From: MA-ANB-1 sp040878225
GTDB lineage: Bacteria; Actinomycetota; Acidimicrobiia; Spongiisociales; ZC4RG35
Assembly (NCBI GenBank): GCA_040878225.1
Contig: JBBDMR010000082.1
Span: 1 to 21,394 of the forward strand
Length of the DNA stretch: 21,394 nucleotides
Direction of reading: 5' to 3'
Made by a program: the position numbers and the translations under genes. A model generated the notes under the pieces. It did no database searches, was not told where the DNA came from, and was given only the letters and a program-made list of their open reading frames with translations. Positions 11,518 through 19,314 of this stretch are shown here, one piece after another (position 1 is the stretch's first letter; every line of letters starts with the position of its first letter).

Positions 11518-14208
11518 ATGGACGGTGAAGCGGTCGGACCAGGTTTGTCGGGGAATCGCTGGTGGGCGCTCGGCGTCTCCGAAGTGTTGGAGAGGGTGGA
11601 CTCCAGCGAGGGGGGGCTGACCACAAACCAGGTAGAGGTTCGTCTTGCACGCTTCGGTCCCAATCAACTGGCGGCTGCCGCTCCGACATCGGCATGGTCG
11701 GTGCTGATAGCTCAGTTCAAGAGTGTGATAGTTGCCCTGCTCGGCGCGGCCACGGTGGTCTCCCTCGCCCTCGGGGAGATTGTGGAGGCCGTTGCGGTGG
11801 CAATTGTGATAGTCATCAATACTGTCATCGGCTTCGCTACCGAGTTCAGGGCACTCCGCTCGATGGAAGCGCTTCGGAAACTGGGCCGGGTCGAGACCAC
11901 AGTCCACCGGGATGGAGGCAACGTTTCGGTGCCTGCCGAGGACTTGGTTCCGGGAGACATCGTAGTTTTCGAAGGTGGGGACATCATCACCGCAGACCTC
12001 CGGATCGTGGATGGCTGGCGGATTCAGGCCGATGAGTCGACGCTCACAGGGGAGTCGGTCCCGACGGAGAAGAATGCCGAGCCGGTGGACCCTGACAGCG
12101 TCCTCGCGGACAGGTCGTCCATGCTGCACAAGGGAACCGCAATCACCAAGGGCGCAGGGGAGGGCGTTGTCATCGCCACCGGGATGGATACCGAGCTGGG
12201 AGGCATCTCGCGTTTGGTCGAGGAATCCGATCAGCCCGAGACCCCGCTCCAGCTGCAACTCGCGGGCCTGGGCCACCGCCTGCTCTGGCTGACGCTTGTG
12301 GTCGCCGGCGCCATTGCCCTGATTGGGTTTCTCTCCGGGCGGGGTGTGACCGAAACCGTCGAGACGGCCGTTGCCTTGGCGGTGGCGGCCATCCCCGAAG
12401 GCCTACCCATCGTCGCAACCGTTGCCCTTGCCCGCGGCATGCGCAAGATGTCGCATCGGAACGTCCTTGTCGACAAACTCGCAGCCGTTGAGACGCTCGG
12501 ATCTGTGGGGGTGATCCTGACCGATAAGACCGGCACCCTGACCGAGAACCGAATGGTCCTGGATACGATCGAAACCAATGAGGGTGTTTTTGAGTTCGAC
12601 GGTGGTTATAGCACCACAGGGAGTATCACGCAGAACGGGTCGAAACTGGATCGGCTTCCAGCGACACTCGGCGAAGCGCTCCGGGTCGCAGCGCTTTGCA
12701 CGAACGCGACAGTGGGTGAAGACCCGGCCGAGGATGCCCTGGGTGATCCGTCGGAGGTGGCGCTGATGATGGGAGCAGCAAAAGCCGGCATCGACAGGAA
12801 GGTGCTCGTCGAGGAGATGCCGGAGGTGTCCGAGGAGTCTTTCAACCCCGACCTCCGGATGATGGCCACGCTACACCAGGTCGAACACGGCTACCTGTGG
12901 GCGGTCAAAGGCGCCCCCGAAGCGATCATCGAACGTAGCCAGATTCTGTTCACCGGCGAGGGTTCAGACCAATTCGGTGATGAGGAGAAGCAACGGTGGG
13001 AGGATTCCAATGAGCGCCTCGCTGGCGCGGGCCTCCGTGTTCTGGGCCTGGCGCAAAAGCACGTCGACTCCGAAGACACCGACCCTTATAGCGACCTCAC
13101 GTTCATAGGCCTGGCGGGTTTGATCGATCCACCTCGGTCGGATGTCGGCGCTGCCATTGACGAGTGCAAGCGGGCTGGAGTGGAGGTGGTCATGGTGACC
13201 GGCGACCAATCACCAACCGCTTCATCGATTGCGAGGGATCTTCAAATCGACCCCGGTGAGGATGCCATCACGGGTCGCCAGCTCGCCGACGGAACTGTCG
13301 ACATTGACCAGATCGCTCGGGGGCACGTGTTTGCCCGCACCAGTCCCGAACAGAAGCTGAATCTGATCGCGGCACGTCAGGCAGGCGGCCAGATTGTGGC
13401 GATGATCGGCGACGGGGTCAACGACGCCCCCGCCCTGAAGCGAGCCGACATCGGCGTGGCAATGGGCAAACGCGGGACGGATGTGGCCAGAGAAGCTGCC
13501 GATATCGTGGTCACTGACGATCGCTTTGGCTCCATCGTCGAGGCGATTCGCGAGGGGCGGATCATTTTCGGCAATATCCGGAAATTCGTCGTCTACCTGC
13601 TGTCGAGCAACCTCAGCGAGATCATCGTGGTTGCAGTCGGGTCGGTTATTGCCCTGCCGATACCGCTTCTTCCCTTGCAGATCCTCTACCTGAACTTGGT
13701 TACCGACGTATTCCCCGCTCTCGCACTGGGAACCGGCCGCGGGGACGAGTCCGTGATGGAGAAGCCGCCCCGCGACCCCGATGAAGGCGTTCTGACCGGA
13801 TCGCACTGGAGGAGCATCGTTGCCTTCGGACTGGCCATTTCCCTGCCGGTGATCGGGGTTCTGGCAACTGCGGTTCTCTTGATGGATCTGGGGGATGGGG
13901 TCGCAATAACGATGAGCTTCATGACCCTTGCCCTCGCCCAACTTTGGCACGTGTTCAACATGGCCGGGCCCGAAGAGCCCCTTCTGAAGACCGCAATCAC
14001 CAAGAATCCTTGGGTCTGGGTGACGCTGGCCTTGTCGTCTTTGTTGCTCCTGGCGGCGATGTACGTCCCTGCTCTTGCGGCGGTTATGGAAGTGGAGGTC
14101 CTCGAATTGGATCAGTGGCTCGTCGTGCTCGGAGGGAGCCTGGTCCCCCTGGTGCTCGGGCAGATCTATCGAGGGTGGCAGCGGCACAAGAATCGAGCGA
14201 CTCACTGA
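11518..14208 (+). CDS. P2-type calcium-like cation-transporting P-type ATPase
   Basis: An 896-residue P-type ATPase of full length, exporting a cation across the cytoplasmic membrane. In order: N-terminal cation-ATPase domain (WWALGVSEVLERVDSSEGGL), actuator TGES (177-180), M4 PEGLP (293-297), phosphorylation motif DKTGTLT (D336), the KGAPE nucleotide-domain motif, and the hinge GDGVNDAP (631-638). M5 has SSNLSE (N698, E701) and M6 has NLVTD (N726, T729, D730), matching SERCA calcium ligands. M8 has Gln808 where SERCA has Glu908. This points to calcium export, possibly through one site, though other divalent cations are not excluded. Start ATG 11518 has no SD, but TAAATT (11504-11509) would place initiation almost at the ATG, suggesting a leaderless mRNA. 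TTG 11509 is an alternative. Confidence 0.94.
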   Translation: MDGEAVGPGLSGNRWWALGVSEVLERVDSSEGGLTTNQVEVRLARFGPNQLAAAAPTSAWSVLIAQFKSVIVALLGAATVVSLALGEIVEAVAVAIVIVINTVIGFATEFRALRSMEALRKLGRVETTVHRDGGNVSVPAEDLVPGDIVVFEGGDIITADLRIVDGWRIQADESTLTGESVPTEKNAEPVDPDSVLADRSSMLHKGTAITKGAGEGVVIATGMDTELGGISRLVEESDQPETPLQLQLAGLGHRLLWLTLVVAGAIALIGFLSGRGVTETVETAVALAVAAIPEGLPIVATVALARGMRKMSHRNVLVDKLAAVETLGSVGVILTDKTGTLTENRMVLDTIETNEGVFEFDGGYSTTGSITQNGSKLDRLPATLGEALRVAALCTNATVGEDPAEDALGDPSEVALMMGAAKAGIDRKVLVEEMPEVSEESFNPDLRMMATLHQVEHGYLWAVKGAPEAIIERSQILFTGEGSDQFGDEEKQRWEDSNERLAGAGLRVLGLAQKHVDSEDTDPYSDLTFIGLAGLIDPPRSDVGAAIDECKRAGVEVVMVTGDQSPTASSIARDLQIDPGEDAITGRQLADGTVDIDQIARGHVFARTSPEQKLNLIAARQAGGQIVAMIGDGVNDAPALKRADIGVAMGKRGTDVAREAADIVVTDDRFGSIVEAIREGRIIFGNIRKFVVYLLSSNLSEIIVVAVGSVIALPIPLLPLQILYLNLVTDVFPALALGTGRGDESVMEKPPRDPDEGVLTGSHWRSIVAFGLAISLPVIGVLATAVLLMDLGDGVAITMSFMTLALAQLWHVFNMAGPEEPLLKTAITKNPWVWVTLALSSLLLLAAMYVPALAAVMEVEVLELDQWLVVLGGSLVPLVLGQIYRGWQRHKNRATH

Positions 14209-14229
14209 CGGCTGCCGCCGAACGACGAT

Positions 14230-14254
14230 GTTTGGGGACAGCTGAATCGGGTAT
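14230..14254 (+). promoter_or_regulatory. SigB/SigF-type promoter of the peroxiredoxin-fold/baeRF genes
   Basis: GTTT (14230-14233), a 15-nt spacer and GGGTAT (14249-14254). Initiation near 14260 would be almost at ATG 14264, giving a leaderless or nearly leaderless message, consistent with the lack of an SD there. Confidence 0.55.
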
Positions 14255-14263
14255 GGGCAGGCC

Positions 14264-14707
14264 ATGACCGGAATCGCCACTCCCAATCTCCGAGTTCCGG
14301 ATTTCAGTCTCCCTGCGAGCACCGGCCAGACGCTCACAATGGAGTCCTACCGGGGCAACACACCTCTCGTGATCATTTTCCTTCCCGAGCTCAAAACATC
14401 GTTGCGAATCCTCAAGCGGTTCAGCGATCGTCTCGCCGACTTCGGCGAAGAGCGGTCCCAGCTACTCGCCGTTGCCAGGGTTCAAGCCGAGGAAGCCAGA
14501 GACATTGCCGAAGAGCACGACCTGGTCCTTCCCCTTCTTGCTGATGCGTCCGGTTCGATGGCCCAGCAGCTGAACCTCCAACTCGCATGCCACCCGGTAG
14601 TGATTGTTGCGGACAAAGACGGGCGGATCAGAGAGTCAATCAGCTATCCCGACGCTCACATCGATGGGATACTCGACCGGGTCCGTCGGCTCCGACACGA
14701 GAGCTGA
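14264..14707 (+). CDS. Peroxiredoxin-fold (AhpC/TSA-like) protein lacking the peroxidatic Cys
   Basis: A 147-residue thioredoxin-fold protein that follows the BCP/AhpC pattern: VPDFSLPASTGQTLTMESYRG (11-31), LVIIFLPELKT (35-45), LLAVARVQ, LPLLADASGSMAQQLNL (90-105) and PVVIVADKDGRIRES (111-125). In active family members the strand is followed by T-P-x-C. Here it is T45-S-L-R48, so the peroxidatic cysteine is missing. The only cysteine is C109, just before the His-Pro (110-111) that corresponds to the cis-proline region. It is therefore unlikely to be a standard peroxidase. A redox-sensing or structural role, or loss of function, is possible. It lies 53 nt before the baeRF gene and probably forms an operon with it. 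Confidence 0.8.
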   Translation: MTGIATPNLRVPDFSLPASTGQTLTMESYRGNTPLVIIFLPELKTSLRILKRFSDRLADFGEERSQLLAVARVQAEEARDIAEEHDLVLPLLADASGSMAQQLNLQLACHPVVIVADKDGRIRESISYPDAHIDGILDRVRRLRHES

Positions 14708-14760
14708 ACTGACCGGATCCAGATCTAGCAGAATCAGCAGAGTCCACCTGAGGAGGTATT

Positions 14761-15888
14761 TTGAAACCAACGAGACTCGACGACCAAACCTTTGAGCGAC
14801 TTGCCGGAGCCAGCGGGGAACGGTTGATCTCCATCGCCATTCCGACCCATGTCCGCGGACGGGAAATCTCACAAGACCGTATCCAACTGAAGAACCAGCT
14901 CGCCGAACTCGACTCAACGCTCGAAGCGGCCGGAGTGAAGTCGCGACAGCGGGCGTCGCAGTTGGAAGCTGCGACCGCACTGCTCGACGATGTCGAGTTC
15001 TGGGAACACCAATCAGAGCAACTCGTCCTGTATGTAGACGACAAAGGGGACATCCTGCCGATAGCCGTGACAAGGCGGTCGCAACACCTCCCTACGGTGA
15101 TTTCCACGGTTTATCACCTCCGCCATGTTCTCCCGGACCTTCATCCGGTGAGACTTCCAGTGCTTGTACTTACCGAGAATGCCGTCAAGCTCTATTCCGC
15201 CACGGAAACCGACATCGATGAGTTAGAAGCAGACCTCCCTTCGTCGTTGGACGACGTCAACTGGTTCGTCGACCGTGAGACCCAGCGCCAACAGCATCCC
15301 GATCGCGCCGGCACTTCACGCAACCGCCATGGTCACGAAGCTTCGGCTGGGGCAGACGAGGACACTGCGCGCTTTCTCCGCGCAGTCCGCGATGCTCTCC
15401 CGGCAGACTTCCATGGTGTGCCGCTCGTGGTCCTCGGAGACGACAACCTGGTGAGCAGGTTCAAGAGTATCTCGGAGGAACCGATCTTGAGTCCGGAGAA
15501 CAGCGGCGTCGATGACCTCTCGGCGAGCGCCATTCATGAGATGGCCCGTCCCGAGCTCGAGCGGCATCGTGCAGATATGAATTCCGCGCTCAGCTCGGAG
15601 GCGTTAGACCAGTTGGGTGTGGGAAATGCCACAACCGAACTCGCAGCGGCTCTCGGAGATGCGGTGTCCGGCCGAATCTCAAGAGTCGTGTTGTTCGCCG
15701 ATACCAAGCCGGCGTGGGGTCGGGTCGACCCGACGTCGATGCAGGCTGAGACCACCGACCGTCCGGGGTTGGGCGACGTCGACCTGATCGATCGGCTCAT
15801 TGCCGAGTCGCTTGCGACGGGCGCTGATGTCGTTCTGACCGATGCCCCATCCGGCGATCACGACTTGGTCGCCGTTCGCCGTTTCTGA
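14761..15888 (+). CDS. Bacterial eRF1-like (baeRF) family protein
   Basis: A 375-residue soluble protein resembling the bacterial archaeo-eukaryotic release-factor families (baeRF). These have an N-terminal domain, an eRF1 domain-2-like RNase H fold (about 135-250, with LPVLVLTENAVKLYSAT and FHGVPLVVLGDDNLVSRF) and a C-terminal L7Ae-like domain (about 270-375, with RISRVVLFADTKPAWG and ATGADVVLTDAP). Related proteins are proposed to act on stalled ribosomes or tRNA, but the role is not established. The start is TTG 14761 with a strong AGGAGG SD 4-5 nt upstream. There is no promoter in the 53-nt gap after the peroxiredoxin-fold gene, so the pair probably shares the 14230 promoter. Which baeRF subfamily it belongs to I cannot say. 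Confidence 0.75.
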   Translation: MKPTRLDDQTFERLAGASGERLISIAIPTHVRGREISQDRIQLKNQLAELDSTLEAAGVKSRQRASQLEAATALLDDVEFWEHQSEQLVLYVDDKGDILPIAVTRRSQHLPTVISTVYHLRHVLPDLHPVRLPVLVLTENAVKLYSATETDIDELEADLPSSLDDVNWFVDRETQRQQHPDRAGTSRNRHGHEASAGADEDTARFLRAVRDALPADFHGVPLVVLGDDNLVSRFKSISEEPILSPENSGVDDLSASAIHEMARPELERHRADMNSALSSEALDQLGVGNATTELAAALGDAVSGRISRVVLFADTKPAWGRVDPTSMQAETTDRPGLGDVDLIDRLIAESLATGADVVLTDAPSGDHDLVAVRRF

Positions 15889-15923
15889 AGGACGTCGTTT
15901 TCTCTCGTTTGCGCCCGCAATTG

Positions 15924-15949
15924 GTTTTAGGAAGACACGGCTTGGGTAA
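15924..15949 (+). promoter_or_regulatory. SigB/SigF-type promoter of the coiled-coil/membrane pair
   Basis: GTTT (15924-15927), 16 nt and GGGTAA (15944-15949). Initiation near 15955 gives a short leader with the AGGAGG SD before ATG 15973. Confidence 0.75.
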
Positions 15950-15972
15950 GCCGTCGGCCACAGGAGGTTGAA

Positions 15973-16290
15973 ATGACCACAGAGACGCTTGCAGATCAGA
16001 TTCAGAAAGTTCGCCAGCGGTTGTCAGGCATCGAGGACGAACGGGCCAACGTTGCCCCGGACGACTTCAATCAAAAAGCCGACCTCATCGACGAGGAGAG
16101 GACTCTCGAAGCCCGACTTGCCGAATTGCGCGACCGCGCGGCACAGGAAATGGCCGGGGCTCCGGGTAGCGTCGCAGGCCCGTCGAGCGACATAGGTGTG
16201 CAACGGGAAGAGAGCGGGAAGGCATCGGGTTACGAACGCGTGCCCGGAAACGAGCAGGAACTAAACGACACGGATGGTGACCAACGATGA
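15973..16290 (+). CDS. Small coiled-coil protein, function unknown
   Basis: A 105-residue hydrophilic protein. Residues about 4-58 are predicted helical with heptad-like leucines (LADQIQKVRQRLSGIEDERANV, then ADLIDEERTLEARLAELRDRAAQEM), suggesting a helical hairpin or coiled coil. The C-terminal 45 residues (GAPGSVAGPSS onward) are low in complexity, rich in Gly, Glu, Asp and Asn, and probably disordered. I do not recognise a family. ATG 15973 has an AGGAGG SD, and a perfect SigB/SigF-type promoter lies just upstream. Its TGA overlaps the next ATG (ATGA at 16287-16290), so the two products are translationally coupled and may act together. Confidence 0.82.
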   Translation: MTTETLADQIQKVRQRLSGIEDERANVAPDDFNQKADLIDEERTLEARLAELRDRAAQEMAGAPGSVAGPSSDIGVQREESGKASGYERVPGNEQELNDTDGDQR

Positions 16291-16538
16291 CACAGGATCC
16301 TCCCGGGGCATATAACCCCCAGTCACGGCCAAACGACACACCCCCACCCCACGACGACGACGATCTAGATGACTCCCGGAGTTCGGGAGGACTGTTGGCC
16401 GGGATCGTGGCTGCCCTGGTTATCGGTGCCATTGTCTGGTGGCTGTTCTTCAGCCAGCCGGCTGACGAGACAACTACAACCACCAGCCCGGTGACAACGG
16501 TGACCACGGTTACCACTCTCGAGGGTGCCCCAGGCTAG
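16287..16538 (+). CDS. Single-pass membrane protein with Thr-rich tail
   Basis: An 83-residue protein. A Pro/Asp-rich N-terminus (1-34, including HDDDDLDD) precedes one hydrophobic segment (about 36-55, LLAGIVAALVIGAIVWWLFF) and a threonine-rich C-terminus (about 61-78). With more acidic than basic residues before the helix, orientation is unclear, but the Thr-rich tail resembles extracytoplasmic stalks of actinobacterial surface proteins. It overlaps the coiled-coil gene by four bases (ATGA) and ends 4 nt before the convergent DUF885 stop. I recognise no family. Confidence 0.8.
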   Translation: MTQDPPGAYNPQSRPNDTPPPHDDDDLDDSRSSGGLLAGIVAALVIGAIVWWLFFSQPADETTTTTSPVTTVTTVTTLEGAPG

Positions 16539-16542
16539 ACCG

Positions 16543-18198
16543 CTATCTCGCCAGCAGGTCCTCTTCGACCCGGCTGCGCAGCATCGGCAGGGTCATGGCG
16601 CCATGGGTGAGCATCACATCATGGAACTTCTTGATGTCGAATTCGTCTCCGAGGTGCTCCTTCGCCCTTCGGCGTAGGTCGAGAATCTCGATCTGACCCA
16701 TCTTGTAGGCAAGGGCCTGGCCCGGCATGCCGATATACCGGTCGACTTCTTGCTCAATTGTGAGCAGCCCGATCGGGGTCCATTTCTGAAGCCAGTCGAT
16801 GGCGTCCTGGCGGCTCCACCCCAGGGCGTGCATGCCGGTGTCGACGACAAGCCTGCCCGCCCGCCAAGCGTCGGCGCTGATCGCCCCGAGTCGGTCGACT
16901 TCGGACGAGTACAGGCCCATCTCGTCGGCCAGACGCTCCGAGTAGAGCCCCCAACCTTCGGTGTGCGCGTACACCTGGGAAAAGGCGCGGAAGGTAGGGA
17001 TCCCCTGGATGGAGCCCGCAATCGAGCGGTCGAAGTGGTGTCCCGGGATTGCCTCATGGAAATGGATCGACTCGTACTCGAAACGGTCCCGCTCCTCGGG
17101 CTTGAAAGTGTTCAAGAAATAGGTCCCGGGACGCGAGAAGTCGGTCGGTGGTTGCATGTAGTAGGCCGGTGGCATCGCCGGGGCCACGGCTGAAGGAACC
17201 GGCACCACCTGGCATTTTTCGGGTGGCTTGACGTTGAACCAGTTATCAACCGCATCCCAGGCGCGATCGATGGCCGCTCGAGCGTGGTCCAGCATCTCAT
17301 CCTCCGACTGAAAGCGCTGGGCAGGGTCGTTGTGGAGATGTTCGAAAAGCTCTTCGACGGTGTCGATTCCGAAGGCGGACTGGCCGGTCTCGATCCATTG
17401 GCCGACGAGGATCTCCGTCCCCCAACTCTGTCCAATGTCGTGGATCTCCTGCGGTGTGCGCTCGAGCTGGGTGTATTTGTGGATCAGTGACTGATAGATC
17501 TCGTCACCGTTCTCCATCCATTTCAGCCCTGCCCTGTCGTCGGGACGGGCAACAGGCCCGATGTGCTCGACAAGCCCGGCCCGGTAGTCGACGAAGGCCG
17601 GGCGGATCACTGTCTCGACGAGATTCTGAGCGGCTCGTTTCCAGTGGGGGCCTCCTCCCTCCAGTTTCAGGAAAGGATCGTCGTCGAGGTCTGATGCGAG
17701 ATATCGGTCGATCTGATCCAATACCCTCTCGAGTGGTGCCATCGCCGGGGTCATTCCGCCTGATGCGTTCGCCCGGATCAGGACCAGGGCATCGTTCAGG
17801 TGACTGTCCACCTTTCGGTACCTCTCGAGGAGTGCGTCTGCCTGCTCAGGGTTCTGGACCGTGTTCATTCGGGTGTCGGAGAGCAACCGGGTGTGCACGC
17901 CGATATAGGGATCGATCGGGGCGACCAGGAACCGTTGCTCGATCTCGGTTGCCCAGACGTCTGATTCGTGGGCAAGCAGGCCGGCACTTATCTGTTCCTG
18001 GGTGTTCAGGTGGGACGAATCGAGAGCGGCTGCCTCGGACCCAATATTGCGAAAGCGGGTGGCGAAGTCGTCTAGAGCATCCGGATCAAAGGTTCTCAAC
18101 CTGTCGTCGAAGCCGTGTTCACCGCGAGCAGTGGCGATGGTTGGGGCGTATTCGCAGAACAGTTGCCAGAAACGATCTGCGAGGGAGTCGATAGTCAA
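16543..18198 (-). CDS. DUF885 family putative metallopeptidase
   Basis: A 551-residue protein of the DUF885 family, all-helical proteins with a zinc-peptidase-like signature. The family mark HEAIPGHH lies at 381-388, with HTEGWGLYSERL about 30 residues later. The latter typically supplies the further acidic ligand of gluzincins. The C-terminus has the usual GQALAYKMGQ and HGAMTLPML motifs. No signal peptide is visible, so it is probably cytoplasmic. The substrate is unknown. The start is TTG 18198, with AAGG 7 nt upstream. The first residues (SLADRFWQLFCEYAP) match where the family normally begins. The leader contains a perfect 8-bp hairpin (18202-18226). There is no SigB/SigF-type motif upstream. 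Confidence 0.9.
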   Translation of the reverse strand: MTIDSLADRFWQLFCEYAPTIATARGEHGFDDRLRTFDPDALDDFATRFRNIGSEAAALDSSHLNTQEQISAGLLAHESDVWATEIEQRFLVAPIDPYIGVHTRLLSDTRMNTVQNPEQADALLERYRKVDSHLNDALVLIRANASGGMTPAMAPLERVLDQIDRYLASDLDDDPFLKLEGGGPHWKRAAQNLVETVIRPAFVDYRAGLVEHIGPVARPDDRAGLKWMENGDEIYQSLIHKYTQLERTPQEIHDIGQSWGTEILVGQWIETGQSAFGIDTVEELFEHLHNDPAQRFQSEDEMLDHARAAIDRAWDAVDNWFNVKPPEKCQVVPVPSAVAPAMPPAYYMQPPTDFSRPGTYFLNTFKPEERDRFEYESIHFHEAIPGHHFDRSIAGSIQGIPTFRAFSQVYAHTEGWGLYSERLADEMGLYSSEVDRLGAISADAWRAGRLVVDTGMHALGWSRQDAIDWLQKWTPIGLLTIEQEVDRYIGMPGQALAYKMGQIEILDLRRRAKEHLGDEFDIKKFHDVMLTHGAMTLPMLRSRVEEDLLAR

Positions 18199-18201
18199 GG
18201 A

Positions 18202-18226
18202 GTGGCCTTTCGTAACTGAAGGCCAC
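18202..18226. repeat. Hairpin in the DUF885 leader
   Basis: GTGGCCTT (18202-18209) and AAGGCCAC (18219-18226) are perfect complements around a 9-nt loop. On the minus-strand mRNA it ends 3 nt before the TTG start and includes the presumed AAGG SD. It could therefore restrict translation or act as an operator. Confidence 0.4.
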
Positions 18227-18295
18227 CGTAACCGACCAGCTCCTGAGCCGACGTATGGAGCTCAGGGCTGCCCTCTACTTGAGTAGGCTGGCGGC

Positions 18296-18454
18296 ATGGG
18301 CAAGGTGCGAGATTCGATCGACGAGGTCATCGGGAAATCCAATCCGGTCGGCTTCTGGCAACGACTGCACGAGGTGCCGTTGGGCCGCCGTATCTCGCGA
18401 TCATCGACCGATTCTCATGCGGAGCCTGCAGTCGTTGCCGTGCCCTTGATGTAG
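18296..18454 (+). CDS. Possible 52-residue small protein
   Basis: This frame begins ATG GGC AAG GTG and encodes 52 residues (MGKVRDSIDEVIGKSN, then FWQRLHEVPLGRRISRSS, ending VAVPLM). Third codon positions are mostly G or C, as in neighbouring genes. Its TAG lies 2 nt before the next gene's ATG, which itself has no SD, so coupling would explain how that gene is translated. TAGGCT (18284-18289) could be a -10 for a leaderless start. No family is recognised, and the frame could be a chance leader. Confidence 0.45.
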   Translation: MGKVRDSIDEVIGKSNPVGFWQRLHEVPLGRRISRSSTDSHAEPAVVAVPLM

Positions 18455-18456
18455 CC

Positions 18457-19206
18457 ATGAGCATGATTCAGGTGTTCTCTGAACTTCACCGTGAAGGAAT
18501 ATTCGTCATGCCCAATCCCTGGGACCGGGGTTCGGCTCTGGTCCTCGAAGAGATGGGATTCCCCGCTCTAGCCACCACCAGCGCCGGCCTGGGGAGGTCG
18601 CTGGGCAAAGACGATCAGCAAGTGACCAGAGACGAGCTGGTCACCCATGTGGCCGACCTGACCCGGGTGCTTTCGGTGCCGTTGAATGTCGACTCGGAGT
18701 GTCTCTACCCGGACGATCCGGGAGGAATCGCGGAAACGGTGCGAATGCTGGTCGACGCAGGGGCGGCCGGCTGCTCGATCGAGGACTACGACCCGGCTAC
18801 CGGTTCGATTGTCGATATGTCCGCAGCGACCGAGGCAGTCGGTGAAGCAGCCCGGGCATGCTCGGGTTCGGGGCTCGTCCTCACCGCTCGTGCCGAGAAT
18901 CACCTCTACGATGTGGACGACCTGAACGACACCGTCCAGCGGCTGATTGCCTATCGCGACGCGGGGGCCTATGTCGTTTACGCACCGGGGCTGGTATCAG
19001 CTGAGGATATCGAGAGAGTTGTCAGCGAGACCGGGGCACCCGTGAACGTCCTTGCGCATCCCTTCGGCCCGACTATCGAGGAGCTGGGGGCACTCGGAGT
19101 CCGCCGGGTCTCCACCGGCAGCGCGCTATTCAACGCGGCGAGACGCACCCTGCGTGAGGCGGCCCGGGAAATGATGGACCACGGAACGTCCAACTACGCC
19201 GTCTAG
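18457..19206 (+). CDS. Isocitrate lyase/PEP mutase family enzyme
   Basis: A 249-residue TIM-barrel enzyme of the isocitrate lyase/phosphoenolpyruvate mutase superfamily. Recognisable elements are FVMPNPWDRGSA (17-27), ALATTSAGLGRSLG (37-50), the metal-site strand NVDSE (D79, E81), AGCSIEDYD (E109, D110), LTARAENHL (R145) and the C-terminal STGSALFNAA turn. The KKCGH catalytic-cysteine loop of true isocitrate lyase is absent, so it belongs with the PEP mutase/dimethylmalate-lyase-like members that make or break C-C or P-C bonds next to a carboxylate. The exact substrate is not deducible. The start could be ATG 18457 or ATG 18463. It sits 2 nt after the possible small ORF. Confidence 0.88.
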   Translation: MSMIQVFSELHREGIFVMPNPWDRGSALVLEEMGFPALATTSAGLGRSLGKDDQQVTRDELVTHVADLTRVLSVPLNVDSECLYPDDPGGIAETVRMLVDAGAAGCSIEDYDPATGSIVDMSAATEAVGEAARACSGSGLVLTARAENHLYDVDDLNDTVQRLIAYRDAGAYVVYAPGLVSAEDIERVVSETGAPVNVLAHPFGPTIEELGALGVRRVSTGSALFNAARRTLREAAREMMDHGTSNYAV

Positions 19207-19314
19207 CGTCCGCAATCCATCCTCCGGCCGTCTGGCTCACAGTCGACGGGCCGAAGAGCTGCGGATCGGAACCGGGTCAGAGCGGTGGTCTGAGACGGCC
19301 GCGACCTGTCCGAA

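Noticed and set aside
13222..14337. 371-codon minus-strand frame opposite the P-type ATPase
   Set aside because: It is rich in Asp, His and Gln, as expected from reading the opposite strand of a high-GC gene. No domain is visible.
17454..18194. Plus-strand frame opposite DUF885
   Set aside because: It is an Arg/Ser/Gly-rich shadow of a full-length DUF885 gene with the correct metal-site motif.
18255..18449. 64-codon plus-strand frame before the PEP mutase-family gene
   Set aside because: It overlaps the 18296-18454 frame, which has better codon use and coupling to the next ATG.
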